The notes under the pieces are model-generated. The model worked only from the letters and a program-made list of their open reading frames with translations, was not told where the DNA came from and searched no databases. This document shows positions 54,327 through 64,000 of a stretch of 64,000 nucleotides of DNA, in pieces (the first letter of the stretch is position 1; the number at the start of each line of letters is the position of its first letter). Position numbers and translations under genes: made by a program. Source of the stretch: Shewanella violacea DSS12 (GTDB taxonomy: Bacteria; Pseudomonadota; Gammaproteobacteria; Enterobacterales; Shewanellaceae); the NCBI RefSeq assembly GCF_000091325.1, contig NC_014012.1, positions 930,001 through 994,000 of the forward strand, given 5' to 3'.

Positions 54327-54355
54327 AAAAAGCAGGCATGATTAGCCTGCTTTTT
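54327..54355. terminator. Bidirectional terminator between the EAL gene and aminopeptidase P
   Basis: A perfect 11-bp stem (AAAAAGCAGGC/GCCTGCTTTTT) with an ATGATTA loop, between convergent genes 10 and 22 bases away; the A and T runs serve both directions. Confidence 0.92.
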
Positions 54356-54376
54356 ATGATGTTATAAACGTAACAG

Positions 54377-56164
54377 CTAAATGGCCTTAGTGGCATTTTC
54401 TAGCCAGGTGAGCTCACGACCTTGCATCAAGGGGGACAGTGTCTTGTACACCAATTGATGATAATCATTAAACCAGTTTAGCTCGATGTCAGTTAACAGG
54501 CTCTTATCTATGAGGCGTGAGTCCATGGGGATTAGCGTCAATGCTTCGAATTCAAACATCTCTCTTTCTGCGTTGGCCAGGGCTTCACATGGGCGCACGG
54601 CAACAAGGTTCTCCAGACGAATACCAAACTCCTCGGCGCGATAATAGCCAGGTTCATTGGATACCACCATTCCTGGTAGCAGGGCGACATCATTGCTGTT
54701 TTTAGCTATGCGCTGGGGGCCTTCATGAACATTGAGGAAGTGACCCACACCATGGCCCGTGCCGTGATCATAATCAAACCCATGTTGCCACAAGTATTGA
54801 CGCGCGAAACCGTCTAATTGTTGGCCTGTGGTGCCGCGGGGAAACTTGGCCTGATCCAGTGCGATATGTCCCTTAAGCACTAAGGTAACCATCTTCTTGT
54901 GTTCGCTAGTGACTTCTCCAATGGCTATGGTTCGGGTGACATCTGTGGTGCCATCTAGATACTGAGCGCCAGAATCAACCAGATAGATGCTGTTTTTGGT
55001 CATGGTAGCCGGGATGCCATTGTTGTGATTGTAATGACACATAGCGGCGTTCGCACCCACGGCAGAGATGGTATCGAAGCTAGGCTCTTTATAAAGCTCA
55101 TCCTCTAAACGAAAGCTCTCCAGCTTGTCGGCCAGTACGCCTTCGTCATGAAAGTGCTCGGCCTCTACTTCATTATCTAACCAGGCTAAGAAACGACTAA
55201 CCGCCACGCCGTCACGGATATGGCTGGCACGCATGCCAGCAAGCTCGGTGGTATTTTTCTGTGCTTTGGCCAGAGACACTGGATCGAAACCTGGGATAAG
55301 AATCGCACCTGCCTGCTCTGCAGCCAGCTGAGACCAAGCGTTACTCGAATTAGGGTCTGCAAGTAACTTAACCCCAGAAAGCTCCCCAAGTGCATGCTTA
55401 AGTTCACTCTCTGCTCTGAAACTGACTCCTGAGCCTACATGCTCAGATGTACCGCTTGGCAGTTTATGGATATCGGTAAACAGGGTCATATCGCCATTGG
55501 CTGTTAATAGGGCTGCGCCTAAAATGACTGGCAGACGAGGCACGTCATTACCGCGGATATTGAGTAACCAGCAAAATGAATCCAGTGAGGTGATAAGGGC
55601 CATATCTGCGCCGGACTTAGCTACTAGAGCTCCTATCTCTTGACGTTTTTGTTGACTAGTTTTACCCGCACGTTTCTCATCGAAAAGGATCGCCGGAGCA
55701 CTAGAGGCCAAAGGGCGGTCTTGCCAATGAAGATCGATAGGGTTTTCGTCGACGGCAACTAAGGCCATTTGTGCCTTGTTTAGCTGGCTATCAGCTGATT
55801 TTTGCCAGCTTAATGGATGCAGGCGTGGATCGTAACCTACACGGGCATCGGCATCTAAGCTTGTTGTTAGCCACTGGATCTGTGGTGTATCGGTCAGACT
55901 CATATATTGAAATAACTCGCCATCGACCTGAAGCTTGACCTGAACTGTGTATCTACCATCGACAAAGATCGCCGCGCTTTCCTTGAGGATGATGATCATG
56001 CCGGCAGAGCCAGTAAAGTTACTGATCCACTGCATGCGCTCATTACGCTGGGGAACATACTCGCCCAAGTATTCATCGGCGCGGGGGATAATAAAGGCAT
56101 CGAGGTTGGCTTTGGCCATCTCACTGCGAACCGCATCGAGTCGTGCGGCAATAGATTGAGGCAT
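54377..56164 (-). CDS. Xaa-Pro aminopeptidase (M24B), long three-domain form
   Basis: A 595-residue metallopeptidase that removes an N-terminal residue preceding proline. It has two creatinase-like N-terminal domains and a C-terminal pita-bread domain with metal ligands in YLVDSGAQYLDGTTDVTRT (Asp, Asp), GTGHGVGHFLNVHEGP (His) and SNEPGYY and GIRLENL (Glu). The length matches the long eukaryotic-like XPNPEP1 form, not E. coli PepP (441). The start at 56164 (MPQSIAARL) is preferred; CGGAG lies about eight bases upstream. Confidence 0.93.
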   Translation of the reverse strand: MPQSIAARLDAVRSEMAKANLDAFIIPRADEYLGEYVPQRNERMQWISNFTGSAGMIIILKESAAIFVDGRYTVQVKLQVDGELFQYMSLTDTPQIQWLTTSLDADARVGYDPRLHPLSWQKSADSQLNKAQMALVAVDENPIDLHWQDRPLASSAPAILFDEKRAGKTSQQKRQEIGALVAKSGADMALITSLDSFCWLLNIRGNDVPRLPVILGAALLTANGDMTLFTDIHKLPSGTSEHVGSGVSFRAESELKHALGELSGVKLLADPNSSNAWSQLAAEQAGAILIPGFDPVSLAKAQKNTTELAGMRASHIRDGVAVSRFLAWLDNEVEAEHFHDEGVLADKLESFRLEDELYKEPSFDTISAVGANAAMCHYNHNNGIPATMTKNSIYLVDSGAQYLDGTTDVTRTIAIGEVTSEHKKMVTLVLKGHIALDQAKFPRGTTGQQLDGFARQYLWQHGFDYDHGTGHGVGHFLNVHEGPQRIAKNSNDVALLPGMVVSNEPGYYRAEEFGIRLENLVAVRPCEALANAEREMFEFEALTLIPMDSRLIDKSLLTDIELNWFNDYHQLVYKTLSPLMQGRELTWLENATKAI

Positions 56165-56435
56165 AAATACTCCGGTGTTTACTGACTCATGCATCTCTGA
56201 TTAGAGGCAAGTATTATCAGAATTACTCTTATTGATTATTTGGCTGGAAGCCGATATTGGAAGCGATTATCGCAGTTGCTGTTGAATGTGGGAAGTGAAA
56301 CAGCAGGGATTGTTAAGCCTAAAAAGCTCAAATAGGAAAGAGATGTAAACTTTGAAACACAATATTTGTTACAGCAGTTGTTAAATCAATTAGATTGGGT
56401 GCAGCAGATAAGTACCTAAAGGAATTAGTTTAATA

Positions 56436-57644
56436 ATGGAAACGAAAATGCCATTTAATGTTTGGGTGCTTACCTTAGCCCAAGCCTTTGCCATGAGCGC
56501 TGCACCTATGATGATGCTACTGGGTGGGATTATAGGTGTCGAGCTTGCTCCTAGTCCCACATTAGCGACGCTGCCCATAGCGTCTATGGTGGTTGGTGTC
56601 GCCATATCTATCTTGCCCGTGACTCAACTGATGCGCAGTTTAGGCCGGAAAAAAGTCTTTATCGGCGGGTCTGTTCTTGCGGGAGTTGCAGGATTAGTTG
56701 CAGCCTATGCAACTCAAGAGCACAATTTTGTACTTTTTTGTTTAAGCGGCATTCTTCTGGGATCGGCTGGTGCAATTATCCAGCAATACCGCTTCGCAGC
56801 GATGGAGTCAGTAGCGCCAGAGTTGGGAGCTAAGGCGACATCGAGAGTCTTGCTCGGAGGCTTGGTCGCCGCATTCTTGGGGCCTGAGCTTGCCGTGTTG
56901 GGAGGAGATTTAATAGAGACTCCTTATGTCGGGGCCTTCTTGTTTCTCACCATGGTAAGTCTGCTTGCAGGGGTAACACTCAGTTTCTATCGAGAAGATA
57001 GGCTTACATCATCTCATGTTAGCACTGAGGAACAGGGAGATATTAGGCCGTTAAAGATCATATTGAATCAGGGACAGATTTGGGTCGCGATAGCCGGGGC
57101 CATGATAGGTTTTGCCATGATGAGTTTTGTGATGACAGCGACACCTCTGCATATGCATCATATAGAGCATCACTCCATCGCCGATACTAAATGGGTGATT
57201 CAGAGCCATATCATCGCCATGTATTTACCGTCTCTGTTTACCGGTTATCTGGTGGCAAAGTTGGGTGTGTCTAAAATAATGCTCACAGGTTTATTAGCTT
57301 ACTTGGTTACCATAGTGACAGCCTTAATGGGCAATGATGTACTTAACTATTGGGCGGCTTTGGTATTGCTTGGCCTAGGTTGGAATTTGTTATTTGTGGG
57401 GGGGACGGTATTGCTGCCCCTTTGTTATCGCCCCAATGAGCGCTTTAAGGTCCAAGCATTCAATGACACCTTAGTTTTTGGCTCCCAAGCCATAGCGTCT
57501 CTCAGTGCTGGCTGGGTTATTAATCAACTTGGTTGGCAAGTGTTACTTATTATCTGCATTCCATTTATCGGAGTTCAGTTATTCTTGATTTCTTGCTGGA
57601 AAATCAACCAAAGCAAACTCTTAGCTACCCAGTCGAGTGAATAA
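56436..57644 (+). CDS. Major facilitator superfamily transporter
   Basis: A 402-residue protein with about 12 hydrophobic helices. Motif A between helices 2 and 3 appears as MRSLGRKKVFIGG near residue 69. The large central loop (YREDRLTSSHVSTEEQGD) separates two six-helix halves. A His-rich loop (LHMHHIEHHSIADT) near residue 230 is unusual and might bind metal or sense pH. The substrate is unknown. Stands alone, with its own 5' gap. Confidence 0.85.
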   Translation: METKMPFNVWVLTLAQAFAMSAAPMMMLLGGIIGVELAPSPTLATLPIASMVVGVAISILPVTQLMRSLGRKKVFIGGSVLAGVAGLVAAYATQEHNFVLFCLSGILLGSAGAIIQQYRFAAMESVAPELGAKATSRVLLGGLVAAFLGPELAVLGGDLIETPYVGAFLFLTMVSLLAGVTLSFYREDRLTSSHVSTEEQGDIRPLKIILNQGQIWVAIAGAMIGFAMMSFVMTATPLHMHHIEHHSIADTKWVIQSHIIAMYLPSLFTGYLVAKLGVSKIMLTGLLAYLVTIVTALMGNDVLNYWAALVLLGLGWNLLFVGGTVLLPLCYRPNERFKVQAFNDTLVFGSQAIASLSAGWVINQLGWQVLLIICIPFIGVQLFLISCWKINQSKLLATQSSE

Positions 57645-57727
57645 GCTAGTCTCATTTTAACTGAAAACATGCTAATATTTTGCTCATATAAAATATTCAA
57701 ACAATACGAGTTTCAGTGGAGCAAAAG

Positions 57728-58504
57728 ATGCAAACGATTACGGTCGATATTGGTGGTACTAAGGCATTATTTGAGATGCATCTGGGAGACCGAGTCGAGC
57801 AGTATAAGATCCCTACCGGTGACGGCTTCGGTATTGAGAGCTTGAATAAACACTTATCTGAGCTGGAGTCAGACTATGGGCTAGTGGATTATGGACTCGC
57901 CATAGCAGTACCTGGTCTAGTAAAAAATGGTCGACTTGTATCGTGTAAGTCACTGCCTTGTTTGAATAATTTCACCCTAGATAATTTACACTCTCGGGCT
58001 AAAACAGTCTTGTTGAGTAACGATACTGATGCAGGTATGCACGCAATTTTGAATCCTAAGTATGATTGTGAGTTATTGATCATGTGTGGCACTGGGATCG
58101 GGATGGCAATATCTATCAACGGAAAAATCTTCTCCGGAGCTAGCGGTTTTGCCGGTGAGTTGGGTCATTGTAGGGTGATGACCGAATCCGGAGAGTTTAG
58201 TTTAGAGCGGCTTGCCAGCGGTGACTCAATTAGAGTCCGGGGGATCAAGAGCCAGAAAGATCTCAATCGTGCTGGTAGATACTTGGGAATGGGGATCGCT
58301 TGGGCGATTAACTTGTTTAACCCCAATCGTATCTGGCTCGCTGGTGGCATGATGAACAGTTCAGATTACTATATGGGATGCATCAGTTCTCTCAATGATT
58401 TGGCGTTAACAGCTCCGCTGTCAGAGGTTAAAATCGCCCGGGTCGATGATATGGAAACATTAGTGTGTCGTGGGTTAAAAGTATTGCTCGATCAGCAGGC
58501 TTAG
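57728..58504 (+). CDS. ROK-family sugar kinase-like protein, zinc motif missing
   Basis: A 258-residue ROK-fold protein. The phosphate-1 motif VDIGGTKALFEM is at the start, a catalytic Asp lies in LSNDTDAGMHA, and GTGIGMAISINGKIFSGASGFAGELGH is the phosphate-2 and ROK signature region. The usual CxCGxxGC zinc site that follows GExGH is absent here and replaced by RVMTESGEFSLERL. The ATG at 57728 is preferred because GGAG lies eight bases upstream; a GTG at 57716 is in frame. Substrate unassigned. Its last 27 codons are duplicated downstream. Confidence 0.75.
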   Translation: MQTITVDIGGTKALFEMHLGDRVEQYKIPTGDGFGIESLNKHLSELESDYGLVDYGLAIAVPGLVKNGRLVSCKSLPCLNNFTLDNLHSRAKTVLLSNDTDAGMHAILNPKYDCELLIMCGTGIGMAISINGKIFSGASGFAGELGHCRVMTESGEFSLERLASGDSIRVRGIKSQKDLNRAGRYLGMGIAWAINLFNPNRIWLAGGMMNSSDYYMGCISSLNDLALTAPLSEVKIARVDDMETLVCRGLKVLLDQQA

Positions 58505-58680
58505 TGACTCCACGAGTATTGCTTAGCTGGTATTACAGCACTTCATTTTTCAGAGGTTAAAATCGCCCGGGTCGATGATATGGAAACATTAGTGTGTCGT
58601 GGGTTAAAAGTATTGCTCGATCAGCAGGCTTAGTGACTTCATGAGTATTGCTTAGCTGGCATCACAGCACTTCATTTTTC
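58423..58680 (+). repeat. 129-bp tandem duplication of the ROK gene 3' end
   Basis: Units 58423-58551 and 58552-58680 are near identical (four substitutions noted), with a short third start (AGAAGGTAAAATCG) at 58681. Each unit holds the last 27 codons of the kinase plus stop and 47 downstream bases, so the protein is not altered. The second copy has no start and is not translated. Confidence 0.95.
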
Positions 58681-58978
58681 AGAAGGTAAAATCGAGGCCT
58701 TATTTCCAGTGAGCGTGATATCGTTTTATTGCGCTTATCTCCCTGCTTTAGACAATCAATATTACTTTTTATGCCTCGTTGTTATTCTCTTTTCTCTTAT
58801 TCTGAAAAAATTTCTACTGACCCTTTGTATATTTTATGCTAGAAAGTAGCTCTAATTTAAGTATCGGCTGATGGCCTCATTTAGAGGTAAGCATCAGAGC
58901 CGAACAAGACATAATCTTTGGCAAGGCATCTGGCTTTGACTCTTAGATAAAAACATAAAAATATAAAAGGGTAATCCT
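58681..58978. other. Intergenic region upstream of the second M24 peptidase
   Basis: 298 AT-rich bases after the duplication, with no gene seen. It should hold the promoter of the M24 peptidase gene. Confidence 0.4.
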
Positions 58979-60196
58979 ATGACCTTAGGTGTGGGCGGTT
59001 CGACCGCAATGCAAGAGTTGGCAAAACTGAATGATATGACCAAGGGTACTAAGCCTATCTCCAAGAGTGAGTATAGTGCGCGTATCAAGAAGGCTCAGGA
59101 GCTGATGAAGGCTCAGGGGCTAGAAGCCATCTACATCAATGCGGGCACTAACCTGTATTACTATACTGGTACTCGCTGGTATGCCAGCGAGCGTATGGTT
59201 GGCGCCATCATTCCAGCCGTTGGCGAATTGGAATATATTGCTCCGGGATTCGAAGTCGATACCCTATTAGGCTATATGGTTATCGAAGGTAAGGTGAATA
59301 CTTGGCAAGAAGATGAGAGCCCTTATGCCTTGTTTGGTGAAGTGCTCAAGCAGATGAATATTGATAGCGGAAAAGTTGGTATCGATGAGTCTGCGGCCTT
59401 CTTCATCTTCGATGGTGTGCGTCAGGCACATTCCCAGTATGACTATGTCAACGCTAAACCGGTTACCGCCGGTTGTCGTATGATTAAATCAGACATTGAA
59501 CTGAGTTTGTTACAACGTGCTAAAGATATGACCCTTGAGGTACATAAAGCGGCGGCTCGCATCCTGAGAGAAGGTATCACAGTCGGTGAAATTGAAGCCT
59601 TTATCAATGATGCTCACAAAGCTGTGGGTGCACCTGCAGGCTCTTACTTCTGCATAGTCTTATTCGGTGAAGACAGTGCTTATCCCCATGGGGTCAAGTC
59701 GCCTAAGGCGCTAGATCTGAATGATATTGTGCTTATCGACACAGGTTGTCAGCTGCAAGGCTATAACTCTGATATCACTCGTACCTTTGTGTTTGGTACG
59801 CCGAGTGAGCGACAACGTGAGATTTGGCAACATGAGCAAGATGCTCAGCTTGCTGCATTTGAAGCGGCTAAGATAGGCGCCCCTTGTGCCAGTGTCGATA
59901 GAGCGGCCCGTGATGTGCTTGAAACTGCAGGTTTTGGCCCAGGTTACAATGTTCCTGGTTTGCCACATAGAACCGGCCACGGTATCGGCTTAGACATTCA
60001 TGAGTGGCCTTATTTGGTCCTTAACGATCAAACCCCGCTGGCTGCTGGTATGTGTTTTAGCAACGAGCCCATGTTATGCGTACCGGGCGAATTTGGTGTG
60101 CGTCATGAAGATCATTTCTACATGACAGAGCAAGGTGCGGTATGGTTTACCAAGCCAATGCATTCCATCGATGACCCGTTCGGTTATGAGGCCTGA
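58979..60196 (+). CDS. M24 family metallopeptidase (Xaa-Pro peptidase-like), short form
   Basis: A 405-residue two-domain protein: a creatinase-type N-terminal domain (about 25-165) and a pita-bread C-terminal domain. Metal ligands are Asp in LIDTGCQLQGY, Asp in NSDITRTF, His in GHGIGLDIHEW, Glu in FSNEPM and Glu in VRHEDHFY. It may be a Xaa-Pro dipeptidase, prolidase-like enzyme or a related amide hydrolase (some, such as ectoine hydrolase, share this fold); the substrate is not deducible. Followed by a strong terminator. Confidence 0.87.
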   Translation: MTLGVGGSTAMQELAKLNDMTKGTKPISKSEYSARIKKAQELMKAQGLEAIYINAGTNLYYYTGTRWYASERMVGAIIPAVGELEYIAPGFEVDTLLGYMVIEGKVNTWQEDESPYALFGEVLKQMNIDSGKVGIDESAAFFIFDGVRQAHSQYDYVNAKPVTAGCRMIKSDIELSLLQRAKDMTLEVHKAAARILREGITVGEIEAFINDAHKAVGAPAGSYFCIVLFGEDSAYPHGVKSPKALDLNDIVLIDTGCQLQGYNSDITRTFVFGTPSERQREIWQHEQDAQLAAFEAAKIGAPCASVDRAARDVLETAGFGPGYNVPGLPHRTGHGIGLDIHEWPYLVLNDQTPLAAGMCFSNEPMLCVPGEFGVRHEDHFYMTEQGAVWFTKPMHSIDDPFGYEA

Positions 60197-60218
60197 ACCA
60201 TAACAAAATATTAAAATA

Positions 60219-60252
60219 AGCGGGTTTAGTTTCGACTAACCCCGTTTTTTTT
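60219..60252 (+). terminator. Terminator after the M24 peptidase
   Basis: CGGGTTTAG/CTAACCCCG stem (with G-T pairing) and a TTTCGA loop, then eight T residues. It separates this gene from the riboswitch-chitinase unit. Confidence 0.85.
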
Positions 60253-60519
60253 GACTAATTCTAGCGCTAAGTCTAAGGTTAAATTTTTTAATCAAAATCC
60301 CCGTAAAACTTCTCATTTAAGCTGAAGGCTAAGTTAGGCTGATTTTTGCTATCCGTTAGTTTTCTTTGATAATGTATTATTCTCACCATGATTAATTTCT
60401 AATCAACTCTCCTATTATCAGTGCTTTGCGTTCTTGCTTAAAATTATGTTGTATTTTTGATCAAATTAAGCCTATGCTAAACAAGTGATGACAGCGTTGT
60501 CATCTGACTTTGGCTAATT

Positions 60520-60637
60520 TGAATAAAAGGCAAACCAATCGAAAGATTGGGACGCAAAGCCTCCGGTCTAAGGGGATAGTGTTGAGGCGGTCGTTGTCTC
60601 AGTATTATCGCAGTACCTAAGATAGCGGGGATACTTC
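60520..60637 (+). promoter_or_regulatory. GEMM-I cyclic di-GMP riboswitch upstream of the chitinase
   Basis: The aptamer core matches the class I c-di-GMP riboswitch at all main conserved blocks. GGCAAACC and its partner flank the P2 hairpin CCAATC-GAAA-GATTGG with the GNRA tetraloop (60535-60550). They are followed by GACGCAAAGCCTCCGG, TCTAAGG, a P3 arm and the final GATAGCGGGG. It lies about 145 bases upstream of the chitinase ATG, so c-di-GMP should control that gene. In Vibrio cholerae the same riboswitch class precedes gbpA, a GlcNAc-binding protein. Confidence 0.93.
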
Positions 60638-60741
60638 AGGAAATCTCTTCGTGTGATGTTTGATGTGGAGCCGGGGTTGGCCGATATCACTAGCATCCAT
60701 GGTTGTAAGGATAGGTTGGTATCCTGTTCACGCTTTGTTTG

Positions 60742-63376
<2,635 letters not shown>

Positions 63377-63397
63377 TCTGCAGTACTTATCATCATG

Positions 63398-63420
63398 AGG
63401 GGGAGAGATCCCCCTACTTT
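63398..63420 (+). terminator. Terminator after the chitinase
   Basis: AGGGGG/CCCCCT stem with an AGAGAT loop, then ACTTTTCC, 22 bases after the stop codon. It separates the GH18 gene from the next chitinase gene. Confidence 0.85.
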
Positions 63421-63530
63421 TCCTATTCAATATACCTAAGCATCTTTAATAGTATTAAACAGAGCCATATTCAGCCTAGCGCTGGTTAGCTTGCTCTTGT
63501 GTCTATATTTAGGTGCTAAGAGAGTTTCTA

Positions 63531-64000
63531 ATGAAACATCATCAATTAGCCATCTCTATTGTGGCTTCCGTTATGGCATTTCCCCTGCTAGCCATGGAGC
63601 CGGTACATTTCACTCAAGCCGAGATTGATGCCACAGAGGCGCAATTAACCGACTTTCCTCTGATGCGAGCCGTAAAGTCATCCATTGCGACGCGAGATAA
63701 CTCAGTTGTTGAAGCTGTCTCAGTCGCTAATCCTAATAATCCGGATAATGTAAGACGTCTCGAATCTGTGTTGAGTGAAGCGCAGTTTGAGTTTCTGTTT
63801 CCCGTGCGGGCACCCGAATACACTTATCTTGGCTTGTTGCAATCCGCGGCTAAGTTTCCTGCCTTATGTGGTGAATACGCAGATGGCAGAGATAGTCTTG
63901 GCATCTGTCGTAAATCTTTGGCGACCATGTTTGCTCATTTCGCCCAGGAGACTGGGGCCCATGATAAGTGGATGACAGAGCCCCAATGGCGACAAGGTTT
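63531..64000 (+). CDS. GH19-like chitinase (5' part only)
   Basis: The frame continues past the window edge; 156 residues are visible. A signal peptide (about 1-21, AFPLLA-ME) is followed by a linker and the segment FAHFAQETGAHDKW near residue 135. FAQETGAH-type strings occur in the catalytic region of bacterial GH19 chitinases, the Glu being the likely acid. It lies directly after the GH18 chitinase gene in the same direction, which supports a chitin role. Cut by the window, so the rest of the catalytic domain cannot be checked. Confidence 0.65.
   Translation, partial: MKHHQLAISIVASVMAFPLLAMEPVHFTQAEIDATEAQLTDFPLMRAVKSSIATRDNSVVEAVSVANPNNPDNVRRLESVLSEAQFEFLFPVRAPEYTYLGLLQSAAKFPALCGEYADGRDSLGICRKSLATMFAHFAQETGAHDKWMTEPQWRQG

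Noticed and set aside
58552..58680. Second copy of the ROK 3' end as a gene
   Set aside because: It has no start codon and no ribosome site; it is a duplicated, untranslated tail.

Overview
The window is a chromosomal segment of a marine gammaproteobacterium, almost certainly Shewanella. The reasons are the lptD-surA-pdxA-rsmA-apaG-apaH order, a MipA/DUF3019/RstAB-like cluster, DUF2960- and DUF2913-type genes, a type 1 c-di-GMP riboswitch in front of a secreted chitinase, and the moderate base composition. The species cannot be fixed from sequence reading alone. I saw no rRNA, tRNA, transposase, prophage or CRISPR array.

Layout. 1-6.4 kb (minus strand): the envelope and RNA-maintenance operon lptD, surA, pdxA, rsmA, apaG and apaH (apaH is cut by the window edge), with a terminator between rsmA and apaG. 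6.6-10.4 kb (plus): amgK-murU (cell-wall sugar recycling), djlA and a 2-hydroxyacid dehydrogenase. 10.7-15.2 kb: a lone type IV prepilin, a DUF1289 protein and a tightly coupled minus-strand operon mipA-like / DUF3019 / response regulator / histidine kinase. 15.4-21.0 kb: a LysR regulator divergent from gcdH, then a fused alpha-beta 2-oxoacid dehydrogenase E1 and a FabD-like acyltransferase. 21.1-29 kb: small accessory genes (GNAT, YcxB-like, two DUF1971 paralogues), an FMN reductase divergent from a cysteine-containing SufR-like regulator, an RsuA-family pseudouridine synthase, an acetate/succinate transporter and a POT peptide transporter. 29.1-31.7 kb: a complete AmmeMemoRadiSam set (AMMECR1 and MEMO overlapping, radical SAM gene divergent).

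31.9-46.2 kb: valS-holC and pepA/lptFG, which are neighbours in E. coli, are separated here by about 7 kb of accessory DNA. That DNA holds a palindromic repeat element, a 67-residue ORF, a predicted seven-bladed FG-GAP lipoprotein, a decayed ORF, a DCC-family protein, a VOC protein with an in-frame 24-bp minisatellite and tandemly duplicated 5' end, and a LysE-type exporter. 46.7-58.5 kb: RDD, DUF2960, GNAT, M32 carboxypeptidase, an orphan YqiJ-like protein, DUF2913-like, an RhlE-like helicase, a response regulator-EAL phosphodiesterase, aminopeptidase P, an MFS transporter and an atypical ROK kinase whose 3' end is duplicated as a 129-bp tandem repeat. 59-64 kb: a second M24 peptidase, then the c-di-GMP riboswitch, a GH18 chitinase with two chitin-binding modules, and the start of a GH19-like chitinase.

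Common threads are envelope biogenesis (LptD, LptFG, SurA, AmgK/MurU), c-di-GMP signalling (EAL protein and riboswitch) linked to chitin use, and many signs of replication slippage or short tandem duplication (near 27.15, 31.75, 40.7-41.1, 46.7, 50.57 and 58.4-58.7 kb).
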